Made by a program: the position numbers and the translations under genes
Shown: piece by piece, positions 7,227 through 13,133 of the stretch
Numbering within the stretch: position 1 is the stretch's first letter
Layout of the letters: the number at the start of each line of letters is the position of its first letter
The notes under the pieces: model-generated
What the model was told of the DNA's origin: nothing
Databases searched by the model: none
What the model saw: only the letters and a program-made list of their open reading frames with translations
From: an uncultured Lachnospiraceae bacterium
GTDB taxonomy: Bacteria; Bacillota_A; Clostridia; Lachnospirales; Lachnospiraceae
NCBI GenBank assembly: GCA_947175285.1
Contig: CAMWMM010000063.1
Coordinates: 1 to 14,398 of the forward strand
DNA: 14,398 bases
Direction of reading: 5' to 3'

Positions 7227-8303
7227 ATGAAAAACCTTATTTTGTTTGAGTTAAGAAAAATATTGGGTCAAAAGCTTTCGTTTATTTCAGTTATTGCAGT
7301 TTTTCTTTTATCTGCTCTGTTCGCTTTTTCCACCTATCAGAATATGTATGCTTATGATGGTGTGAAAAACGAAGGAAGCGGAAAAACAGCCGTACAAATA
7401 GATAAATCTATTGCCGCCAGATATGAAGGTATTCTGACTGATGATAAAGTGAAGCAGATGATGTCTGATTTTAAGCCTGCCCATGATCTTCATGGAATGA
7501 ATGCAAAATATCTTTACTATAATGCCATACAGTCTGCTGCATTTGCCCGGTTTTCTGATATCGACGGGAATTGGAACGGGCTAAGTGTTTCCGATGTTTT
7601 TGGTAATGAAGAAATTAAGATAGGCTATATAAATGGCTGGCTTCATACAAGCCGAAATTTTACGGAAACCATAATCATCCTATCAGTAGTTATTATTTTA
7701 ATAATTGCGCCTGTTTTTTCCGGCGAGTACAGCGGTGTGGATAGCATTATTTTAACAAGCAAATACGGCAAAACAAAGTGCGGCATGGCAAAAGTAGCGG
7801 CAAGTTTTATTACTTCTTTGCTATTAACCATTTTAATAGCTGTTTTTAATTTGATATTTGCAATTTTGTTATACGGTTTTGAAGGTTTAGACTGTAGTAT
7901 TCTTTTTGCACAGCCTTCATTTACAGAAGGGTTTGTTCCTTTCAATATAACCTGCGGAACACTTTTGAAATATCAAATGATGTTAGCTGTAACCAGTGCA
8001 ATTAGTATAACGGGCATTACGTTGCTCTTCTCTGCATTAGGTAAAAACCAATTGATTTCGGTGGTTGCTTCTGTTGCGTTTCAATTTTTGCCGCTATTAT
8101 TACCTGTTTCAGAAACAAGTTCACTGTTCCGATTAATCGTTTTATTACCAATTTATCATGCACAGTGTTTTGCAATAATGTCGGAACAACAGATAAATGG
8201 AAATATTCTTTATGCGATATGGGCTATTCCTGTTGCAATTATTTTGATGGCATTTGGTATATTTTTTTCACCGAAAATTTTTGCCAGACATCAAGTTTCG
8301 TAA
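7227..8303 (+). CDS. ABC-2-type transporter permease
   Basis: A 358-residue integral membrane protein. A first hydrophobic segment (about 15-36) is followed by a large extracytoplasmic region (about 40-145), then five or so further segments: ETIIILSVVIILIIAPVF, a long pair around 190-218, TSAISITGITLLFSAL, ISVVASVAFQFLPLLLPV and AIWAIPVAIILMAFGIFF. This matches ABC-2 permeases beside two-component systems of the lantibiotic or peptide-resistance type. The ATG at 7227 has AAGGAG about 10 bases upstream; the nearer ATG at 7220 opens a 9-codon frame only. It begins 16 bases after the kinase stop, so it is part of the same operon. Such permeases need an ATP-binding partner, and none is visible in the window: it may act with an ATPase encoded elsewhere, or be a leftover. 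Confidence 0.87.
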   Translation: MKNLILFELRKILGQKLSFISVIAVFLLSALFAFSTYQNMYAYDGVKNEGSGKTAVQIDKSIAARYEGILTDDKVKQMMSDFKPAHDLHGMNAKYLYYNAIQSAAFARFSDIDGNWNGLSVSDVFGNEEIKIGYINGWLHTSRNFTETIIILSVVIILIIAPVFSGEYSGVDSIILTSKYGKTKCGMAKVAASFITSLLLTILIAVFNLIFAILLYGFEGLDCSILFAQPSFTEGFVPFNITCGTLLKYQMMLAVTSAISITGITLLFSALGKNQLISVVASVAFQFLPLLLPVSETSSLFRLIVLLPIYHAQCFAIMSEQQINGNILYAIWAIPVAIILMAFGIFFSPKIFARHQVS

Positions 8304-8460
8304 AAAATAACATAGCACAGGATTTATTATTATTGTTACCTAGTGCACCATTTAGATGCACAAAATAAAAGAGTTGCATTTTACTGTAGAATACTATAGA
8401 GTTTTAAATATAAGTGTAATTCTTTACAAATGAATGATAACTTCCTATGTCGATAATTTA

Positions 8461-8499
8461 TGTTACAATGAATATTAACGAGGAAAATATTCATGAATA
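8461..8499 (+). promoter_or_regulatory. Extended -10 promoter with overlapping inverted repeats at the antitoxin-like gene start
   Basis: TGTTACAAT (8461-8469) is an extended -10. Overlapping it, TGAATATT (8469-8476) is repeated inverted as AATATTCA (8486-8493), with the ribosome binding site GAGG in the gap. The right arm joins TGAATA (8494-8499) to give the palindrome TATTCATGAATA over the start codon. Three half-sites covering promoter, ribosome binding site and start suit repression by the gene's own product. Confidence 0.5.
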
Positions 8500-8738
8500 A
8501 ATATAGAAAAAACACACAAAAATCGGCAAAGAGTACAAACGGAAACGGTGATGGGATGCCAACAGTTGAAAAAGTAAATTATGAAATGACACGTTATTTG
8601 CAAGATATCGAAGAGTACATAGAGAAGTACAAAAGACTTCCTAAGAAAGAAGCAAAAAAACGGGCGAAAGAAAATCTGATGAATACCGGTATTATTGATG
8701 AACAGGGCAATCTGACTGGTTTTTACAAAAATTCATAG
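8493..8738 (+). CDS. Small hypothetical protein, possible antitoxin
   Basis: An 81-residue, highly charged protein with no hydrophobic segment. The N-terminal 25 residues are polar and probably disordered; the rest (NYEMTRYLQDIEEYIEKYKR onward) looks like two or three helices rich in Lys and Glu. I do not recognise a named domain. Its size, charge and position 15 bases before a gene beginning MYQTLPNLVLGFHGC suggest the antitoxin of a two-gene system; I recall such pairs in Firmicutes, but that is memory rather than evidence here. The ATG at 8493 has GAGG about 9 bases upstream, and an extended -10 with inverted repeats overlaps the start. The presumed partner is truncated, so this may be an orphan antitoxin. 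Confidence 0.72.
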   Translation: MNKYRKNTQKSAKSTNGNGDGMPTVEKVNYEMTRYLQDIEEYIEKYKRLPKKEAKKRAKENLMNTGIIDEQGNLTGFYKNS

Positions 8739-8753
8739 TGAGGTAGCAGCATT

Positions 8754-8909
8754 ATGTACCAAACATTACCCAATCTTGTATTAGGTTTTCATGGTTGCAA
8801 TCGAGAAACTTATGAGAAAGTATTATATAAACATGAGGAATTAAATATTTTCATTTTTAAGTACTCATTGTTTTTCCCACACCAATATATTCTATTAAAG
8901 TCACAATAG
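8754..8909 (+). pseudogene. Truncated toxin-like gene, N-terminal fragment only
   Basis: A 51-codon frame starting ATG 8754 with GAGGT 10 bases upstream, directly after the small putative antitoxin gene. The first 31 or so residues (MYQTLPNLVLGFHGCNRETY, then EKVLYKHEELN) read as the conserved start of a larger protein, where LGFHGC followed by a glutamate-rich helix is typical of a longer putative toxin. From about 8847 the translation turns into unrelated aromatic and basic residues and stops at TAG 8907. The DNA from 8857 on instead reads sensibly on the other strand, so a rearrangement probably replaced the 3' part. The family name is uncertain. A genuine short protein is the alternative. 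Confidence 0.55.
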
Positions 8910-9000
8910 CGTAAGCGACAGAATTTCTCTCCAGTATTCCAAAATCATCATCCGGGTCGATTCCATTGCTATTACAAAAATTTGCAGAATTATTTAGAAA
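8857..9000 (-). pseudogene. C-terminal coding remnant of an unknown gene
   Basis: On the minus strand there is an uninterrupted frame ending in TAA at 8857-8859 that lacks any start codon. It reads FLNNSANFCNSNGIDPDDDF, then GILERNSVAYAIVTLIEYIG and VGKTMST. The composition (acidic turn, then a hydrophobic helix) looks like a natural protein end rather than chance, and it fills the space between the broken toxin-like gene and the next ribosome binding site. I cannot name the family. Its upstream part is gone, cut near 9000 where the next gene's leader begins. Chance open frame remains possible because it is short. Confidence 0.4.
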
Positions 9001-9012
9001 GGAATAAATAAT

Positions 9013-9411
9013 ATGGCAACATGGAAAGAATTGAAAAAAGATTTCACCTTAACTCAGGAAGATCAAAACGCAATCGAGTTGGAAAAGGAACTAATTCGTA
9101 CAATGATAAAGATTCGTGAAGAAAAGGGACTGACACAATCCCAGTTGGCAGAAATATGCAATATTAAGCAGCCAGTTATTGCAAGAATGGAATCTGCTGT
9201 CCATTCTCCTCAAATTAACAGTCTGTTAAAAATACTGGCACCGTTAGGCTATACATTGCAAATTGTTCCTATTAAGAAAGAGGGGCGGATACCATTTGAA
9301 GTAGCAGTAGATCCTTTTTATTCACAAGAAAATATGATTAGGCTTAAGGAGTCAGTGGCACAAATGGAGGCTACAGGCGGTACGGTACATGAGGTAGATC
9401 TCAATGATTAA
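9013..9411 (+). CDS. Chimeric antitoxin: XRE DNA-binding domain plus RelB/DinJ-like tail
   Basis: A 132-residue protein. Residues about 24-80 form an XRE helix-turn-helix (MIKIREEKGLTQSQLAEICN, then IKQPVIARMESAVHSPQINS), like HigA-type antitoxins. From about residue 91 (GRIPFEVAVDPFYSQENMIR, then LKESVAQMEATGGTVHEVDL) it matches the C-terminal toxin-binding segment of RelB/DinJ-type antitoxins that precede Txe/YoeB toxins. The ATG at 9013 follows AAAGGAA by about 10 bases. Its stop overlaps ATGATTAAG of a toxin gene, the classic 8-base antitoxin-toxin overlap, but that toxin is cut after 14 codons. The protein may still repress DNA; its toxin is lost. Whether the two-domain form is ancestral or a fusion made by deletion needs homologues. 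Confidence 0.8.
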   Translation: MATWKELKKDFTLTQEDQNAIELEKELIRTMIKIREEKGLTQSQLAEICNIKQPVIARMESAVHSPQINSLLKILAPLGYTLQIVPIKKEGRIPFEVAVDPFYSQENMIRLKESVAQMEATGGTVHEVDLND

Positions 9412-9448
9412 GTCATGGTCAGATGCGGCATGGGAAGATTATGTATAA
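9404..9448 (+). pseudogene. Txe/YoeB-family toxin remnant (14 codons)
   Basis: Starting at ATG 9404 inside the antitoxin stop region, the frame reads MIKSWSDAAWEDYV and then TAA. This is the characteristic N-terminus of Txe/YoeB ribosome-dependent mRNA endonucleases (of the form M-x-K-x-WSD-x-AWEDY-x-YWQ). The sequence departs from that pattern at about base 9447, where TAT GTA TA would be expected to continue as TAT TGG. Everything after belongs to the SUKH gene on the opposite strand. The active-site region of the toxin, which lies further on, is absent, so the product cannot be a working nuclease. Confidence 0.75.
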
Positions 9449-9816
9449 AACTCCGCTAACGAATCAGCTTCTTTCGCTTCTTCATCGTCGATTACATTAT
9501 AGTACGCAACTCCGCCATCAGACTTTAATATATAAGGATTACCTGCACCATCATCAGCGAACACCGTACCCTCGATATTATATTCGTTTTTATAAAAGTC
9601 TGTTTCTTCCATCATCCGCTCATATGGATATACAATCCACGCAATGGGAATCTCTTGACCTGTTTTCGGCTCAATCATTGTTTCTTCAATTCCATTACTA
9701 ACTTGTAAAATATCATATAACTCCTCCGGTATATTCTCCGGACGATTTTCCTTATATGGAGGGTTAAGAGATATATTTCCTTGAAACATGTCAGAAATTT
9801 TTCTTATATAATCCAT
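9439..9816 (-). CDS. SMI1/KNR4 (SUKH) family protein, probable immunity-type
   Basis: A 125-residue acidic cytoplasmic protein of the SUKH superfamily, whose bacterial members are often immunity proteins against polymorphic toxins. Visible family features are the early P-EELYDILQVSNGIEE segment (about 30-45), the central IPIAWIVYPYERM, and the signature FADDGAGNPYILKSDG (about 86-101) followed by VAYYNVIDDEEAKEADSL. The ATG at 9816 has AAAGGA about 11 bases upstream, and a promoter lies at 9852-9880. The last codons (TTT TAT ACA TAA) overlap the reverse complement of the Txe remnant, so the natural C-terminus was probably trimmed at about 9447 and the stop codon supplied by foreign DNA. No matching toxin is next to it. 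The family call is good; the immunity role is inferred. Confidence 0.82.
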   Translation of the reverse strand: MDYIRKISDMFQGNISLNPPYKENRPENIPEELYDILQVSNGIEETMIEPKTGQEIPIAWIVYPYERMMEETDFYKNEYNIEGTVFADDGAGNPYILKSDGGVAYYNVIDDEEAKEADSLAEFYT

Positions 9817-9851
9817 TTCTCAAGCTTTCCTTTCGTTTATCGTACTCCATC

Positions 9852-9880
9852 ATAATAAACCATTCTGCATAAATCGACAA
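9852..9880 (-). promoter_or_regulatory. Promoter of the SUKH gene
   Basis: On the minus strand TTGTCG (9875-9880), a 17-base spacer and TATTAT (9852-9857) form a good sigma-A promoter, about 36 bases before the ATG at 9816. Its -35 abuts that of the plus-strand promoter. Confidence 0.6.
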
Positions 9881-9909
9881 TTGCTTTCTCTTACAAAACA
9901 AATTATAAT
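9881..9909 (+). promoter_or_regulatory. Promoter of the GNAT gene
   Basis: TTGCTT (9881-9886), a 17-base spacer and a perfect TATAAT (9904-9909), 35 bases before the ATG at 9945. The -35 directly abuts the divergent SUKH promoter. Confidence 0.7.
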
Positions 9910-9944
9910 TACAGCATTAAACCCAAACCGGAGGGAAACGGCTT

Positions 9945-10493
9945 ATGCGATTTGAACCTATGGAAATTACAGATAAACTGGGACGCAGTGTAATATTGCG
10001 GAATGCAGAAATATCAGACGCAGAAAATTTGATGCGGTATTTGAAAACAACTACAGCGGAAACGCCCTTTTTAATAAGAGAACCGGATGAAGTTCGCTTA
10101 ACCCTCGAGGAAGAGCAGGCGTTTATTCAAAGATGCATGGATAATCCAAAAGCATTAATGCTGATTGCAACAATAGACGGTCAGCATATCGGCAACTGCT
10201 CACTGATGAGTGTCGGCTCCTATAGAAGATACAGCCATCGCTGTGAAATAGCAATTGCTTTATACCAGAAATATTGCGGCGCCGGCATCGGGGAAATCAT
10301 GCTGCAGACAATTCTATCGGTGGCAAAACAAACCGGTTATGAACAGGCAGAGTTGGAAGTAATCTGCGATAACACGAACGCCATTGCCCTTTATGAGAAA
10401 TTAGGTTTCAAGAAATACGGAACTTTTCCACATAATATGAAATATGCAGATGGCCGGTATGCGGATGCATACTGGATGATGAAGCAACTGTAA
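9945..10493 (+). CDS. GNAT-family N-acetyltransferase (RimI-like)
   Basis: A 182-residue acetyl-CoA-dependent acetyltransferase. The acetyl-CoA pyrophosphate-binding motif A is YQKYCGAGIGEIML (107-120), where the usual Q/R of Q/R-x-x-G-x-G is C111. Motif B appears as NTNAIALYEKLGFKKYGT (143-160). IGNCSLMSVGSYRRYSHRCE (82-101) is the central beta-sheet with the family's typical beta-bulge region. Substrate is unknown; candidates are protein N-termini, amino sugars, polyamines or small toxic molecules. The ATG at 9945 follows GGAGGG by about 9 bases. It has its own promoter and is followed after 31 bases by the YD-repeat gene with no terminator between, so the two are probably cotranscribed. 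Confidence 0.9.
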   Translation: MRFEPMEITDKLGRSVILRNAEISDAENLMRYLKTTTAETPFLIREPDEVRLTLEEEQAFIQRCMDNPKALMLIATIDGQHIGNCSLMSVGSYRRYSHRCEIAIALYQKYCGAGIGEIMLQTILSVAKQTGYEQAELEVICDNTNAIALYEKLGFKKYGTFPHNMKYADGRYADAYWMMKQL

Positions 10494-10524
10494 AACAGCC
10501 ACCCTGATATGAGGACTTTTACCC

Positions 10525-11478
10525 ATGAATAAAAAACCCCTTTGCATTCTGCTGTGTTTATGCGCTCTTTTCACAATCACTGCCGATGCATCAGATTCTC
10601 AACTGAATATGGATGGACGAAAATTAGCTCTTCAGCAGGAATTTGAATATGAGAACGGGAAATTAACCCATTCTGCAGAATATGAATATGATTCCCATGG
10701 CAGGAAAATAAATGCAATCAATTCTTACTATTCTTCGGATGGAAGCAAGATACTGAATGATACTGATTTAGAGTATGACGAAAATGATAATATCATAAGA
10801 GCACATACTGCATACAGCTATAGTGCTGCAGATTCATATTATGAATACCAATATGATTCACACGGAAATAAACTCCAAACAACGTATTATCGGCGCGGAA
10901 AAATCACACAGACAAATTATGAATATGATATGCAGGGAAATCTTCTTCTCATGACAGAAACCGAAAAATATGAAAATGACCCTGACTGCAGACTGACTGA
11001 ACAGAAACGCTATACATATACATATGATGCACAGGGGAATTTGACACAGATGATAGTAACAACTGACGATTATGATTATTCTAATCAGCATTCACAATAC
11101 ACATACACATATGAATACGATACGCAGGGCAATATGATTCATGAAACACAATGCTACAGTGATGGTATCTGTCAATATGACTATGCATATGATTCCCATG
11201 GGAATATAGTCTTACAAACTGAATATGTTTATGATAAAAATATTACCAGACAAGTCAAATATAAATATGACAAACAGGACAATCTCGTTCAAGAAACTGC
11301 TTATAATTCTGATGGTGATATGATATATCAAAAAAAATACATATATAATGAACAAGGAAATATAATTGCATGCTATACAAGAAGAGATCCTATAGAATTT
11401 CGCCGACTCCCCATCCTCTCCTCAGAATTAGATGTCTACACATACCGCTATGAATATATATGGATTAACATTGAGTAA
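10525..11478 (+). CDS. Secreted YD-repeat (Rhs-like) protein without toxin domain
   Basis: A 317-residue protein. A signal peptide (MNKKPLCILLCLCALFTITA, probable cleavage after ADA at 20-22) directs export; there is no lipobox and no membrane anchor or sorting signal. From about residue 53 to 284 are nine YD-type repeats of the form Y-x-YD-x-x-GN-x-x, for example YEYDSHGRK, YQYDSHGNK, YEYDMQGNL, YTYDAQGNL, YEYDTQGNM, YAYDSHGNI, YKYDKQDNL and YIYNEQGNI, separated by 15-30 residues. YD repeats form the beta-sheet shell of Rhs and teneurin-type proteins and occur in surface carbohydrate-binding proteins. This one is far shorter than an Rhs cocoon and has no core or toxin domain; the tail (RRDPIEFRRLPILSSELDVY) is unrecognised. 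The ATG follows GAGG by about 11 bases. It lies between the GNAT gene and a terminator. Confidence 0.83.
   Translation: MNKKPLCILLCLCALFTITADASDSQLNMDGRKLALQQEFEYENGKLTHSAEYEYDSHGRKINAINSYYSSDGSKILNDTDLEYDENDNIIRAHTAYSYSAADSYYEYQYDSHGNKLQTTYYRRGKITQTNYEYDMQGNLLLMTETEKYENDPDCRLTEQKRYTYTYDAQGNLTQMIVTTDDYDYSNQHSQYTYTYEYDTQGNMIHETQCYSDGICQYDYAYDSHGNIVLQTEYVYDKNITRQVKYKYDKQDNLVQETAYNSDGDMIYQKKYIYNEQGNIIACYTRRDPIEFRRLPILSSELDVYTYRYEYIWINIE
10681..11376 (+). repeat. Nine YD-type coding repeats
   Basis: The tandem units in the secreted protein are also alike at DNA level: TATGATTCCCATGG occurs near 10687 and 11189, and close variants (TATGATTCACACGG, TATGATGCACAGGG) recur. This suggests expansion by duplication and could allow changes in copy number. 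Confidence 0.7.
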
Positions 11479-11515
11479 ACAACGGATGCCATGCTCTGCG
11501 AAACATTAATATGTT

Positions 11516-11558
11516 AAAAGAACTTCAATCCGACTCATATACGGATTGAAGTTCTTTT
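11516..11558. terminator. Two-way terminator between the YD-repeat gene and galT
   Basis: A perfect 17-bp inverted repeat, AAAAGAACTTCAATCCG and CGGATTGAAGTTCTTTT, with a 9-base loop. The A4/T4 ends give a U-tract in either direction, and more T follow on the plus strand. It serves both convergent units. Confidence 0.92.
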
Positions 11559-11592
11559 ATCTTTCTTTATTACTCTAAAACTTTGCAACTTA

Positions 11593-13098
11593 TTATTTAT
11601 TCAGGGAATCAACAAACCTGTCAAATGCTGCCTGTCCTTCCGGAGTTCTTTTGTAAACTCCTGCATCTTCTAATACCCGCATAAAGACATTTCCGATTTC
11701 CTTATGCAGAATATCCATGATGTTATCTTTGCTTACGTCCTTATAGTTCGGCAAAAAATCATCTACCCAATCCGCATGTTTCTCTAATACTTCATCCTTG
11801 CGGATATCCGTTCCGGCAAGAATTGCTTCCGCTAACTTCTCCATCTCATCTTTTAAACGTGCCGGCAATACGGCAAGACCCATAACCTCAATCAGACCGA
11901 TGTTTTCTTTTTTGATGTGATGCAGTTCTGCATGCGGATGATATACGCCAAGCGGATGCTCCTCTGTTGTAATGTTATTACGAAGAACCAAATCCAGTTC
12001 AAATTTATCACCGCGTTTTCTGGCAATCGGGGTAATCGTATTGTGCGGTTCGCCGTCTGTCTCTGCAAATACAAACGCCGCTTCATCGGTATAACCCCTC
12101 CACGCATCCAGAATCACATCTGCAAGTGCAATCAGTCTGTCAGTATTATCCGCTGAAATACGGATAACGGACATCGGCCAGTTGACAATTCCTGCCTCCA
12201 CATCCTCAAATCCTTTTACTGTAAACGTTCTTTCCACATTTGCTCTTGCCATCGCAAACTCATAATGACCGCCCTGGAAATGATCGTGGCTTAAAATAGA
12301 GCCGCCGACAATCGGCAAATCGGCATTGGATCCGACAAAATAATGCGGAAACTGCTTTACGAAATCAAACAGTTTGCAGAATGTATCATGCTCGATCTTC
12401 ATCGGGATATGTTTGGAATTGAACACAATACAATGCTCATTATAATATACATAAGGAGAATATTGAAATCCCCATTTGCTTCCATGAATAGTAACCGGAA
12501 TCACTCTGTGATTCTGTCTTGCCGGATGATTGACTCTTCCCGCGTAGCCCTCATTCTCGATACAAAGAAGACACTTCGGATAACCGCTCTGTTTTGCGGT
12601 TTTCGCCGCTGCAATCGCTTTCGGATCTTTTTCCGGTTTGGATAAATTAATCGTAATATCCAAATCACCGTATTTCGTTTCCGCAATCCACTTCTGGTCT
12701 TTCTTGATACGGTATCTTCTGATATAATCCGTATCCTGACTCAATTTGTAGAAATAATCCGTCGCTTCCTGCGGACTCTGCTCATACTTTTTCTCAAATT
12801 TCGCAATCACTTCACTCGGTCTCGGAACAAGCATACTCATAATCTTTGTATCAAACAAATCCCGGTATACGATGCTGTTTTCTGTCATGATGCCATGCTC
12901 ATACGCATAATCCATCATTTCGGAAAGCACGGTTTCCAGTTCGTCCGTCTCCATGGTGACATCTGTGTCACTTTCTTCCAGCTCGTCCAACTGAAACAAT
13001 TCCAGTAATCTGTTTGTTGTATAAATCTTATCTGCTTCTTCAATTAATCCGCTCTTCAAACCATATGCCACTAATTTCTTTATATTTGCCTGAATCAT
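11593..13098 (-). CDS. galT: Galactose-1-phosphate uridylyltransferase, class II
   Basis: Leloir pathway enzyme that exchanges galactose 1-phosphate with UDP-glucose to give UDP-galactose and glucose 1-phosphate. The 501-residue length fits the family 2 form of Gram-positive bacteria, not the 350-residue class I enzyme. Visible motifs are NHPARQNHRVIPVTIHGSKW (about 190-209), FNSKHIPM, and the active-site region GGSILSHDHFQGG (about 265-277), with histidines flanking an aspartate. A CLLC pair at 176-179 may bind metal. I start at ATG 13098 (MIQANIKKLVAYGL) because AGGCAGG lies about 8 bases upstream; the longer frame from 13137 adds 13 residues and overlaps the galK stop without a site. It lies 35 bases after galK and is the second gene of the operon, ended by the terminator at 11516-11558. 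Confidence 0.96.
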   Translation of the reverse strand: MIQANIKKLVAYGLKSGLIEEADKIYTTNRLLELFQLDELEESDTDVTMETDELETVLSEMMDYAYEHGIMTENSIVYRDLFDTKIMSMLVPRPSEVIAKFEKKYEQSPQEATDYFYKLSQDTDYIRRYRIKKDQKWIAETKYGDLDITINLSKPEKDPKAIAAAKTAKQSGYPKCLLCIENEGYAGRVNHPARQNHRVIPVTIHGSKWGFQYSPYVYYNEHCIVFNSKHIPMKIEHDTFCKLFDFVKQFPHYFVGSNADLPIVGGSILSHDHFQGGHYEFAMARANVERTFTVKGFEDVEAGIVNWPMSVIRISADNTDRLIALADVILDAWRGYTDEAAFVFAETDGEPHNTITPIARKRGDKFELDLVLRNNITTEEHPLGVYHPHAELHHIKKENIGLIEVMGLAVLPARLKDEMEKLAEAILAGTDIRKDEVLEKHADWVDDFLPNYKDVSKDNIMDILHKEIGNVFMRVLEDAGVYKRTPEGQAAFDRFVDSLNK

Positions 13099-13133
13099 GA
13101 AAATAACCTGCCTTTCTCTCAACCTGCGATTTT

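Noticed and set aside
8343..8361. Hairpin GTGCA-loop-TGCAC as terminator of the permease operon
   Set aside because: Only five base pairs with a nine-base loop, followed by A-rich rather than T-rich sequence.
8165..8368. A 67-residue plus-strand frame overlapping the permease end
   Set aside because: Out-of-frame reading of the permease gene with no ribosome binding site or family likeness.
9423..9701. A 92-residue plus-strand frame as continuation of the toxin
   Set aside because: It is not in the toxin's frame and is the antisense of the SUKH gene, with histidine- and tyrosine-rich content typical of shadow translation.
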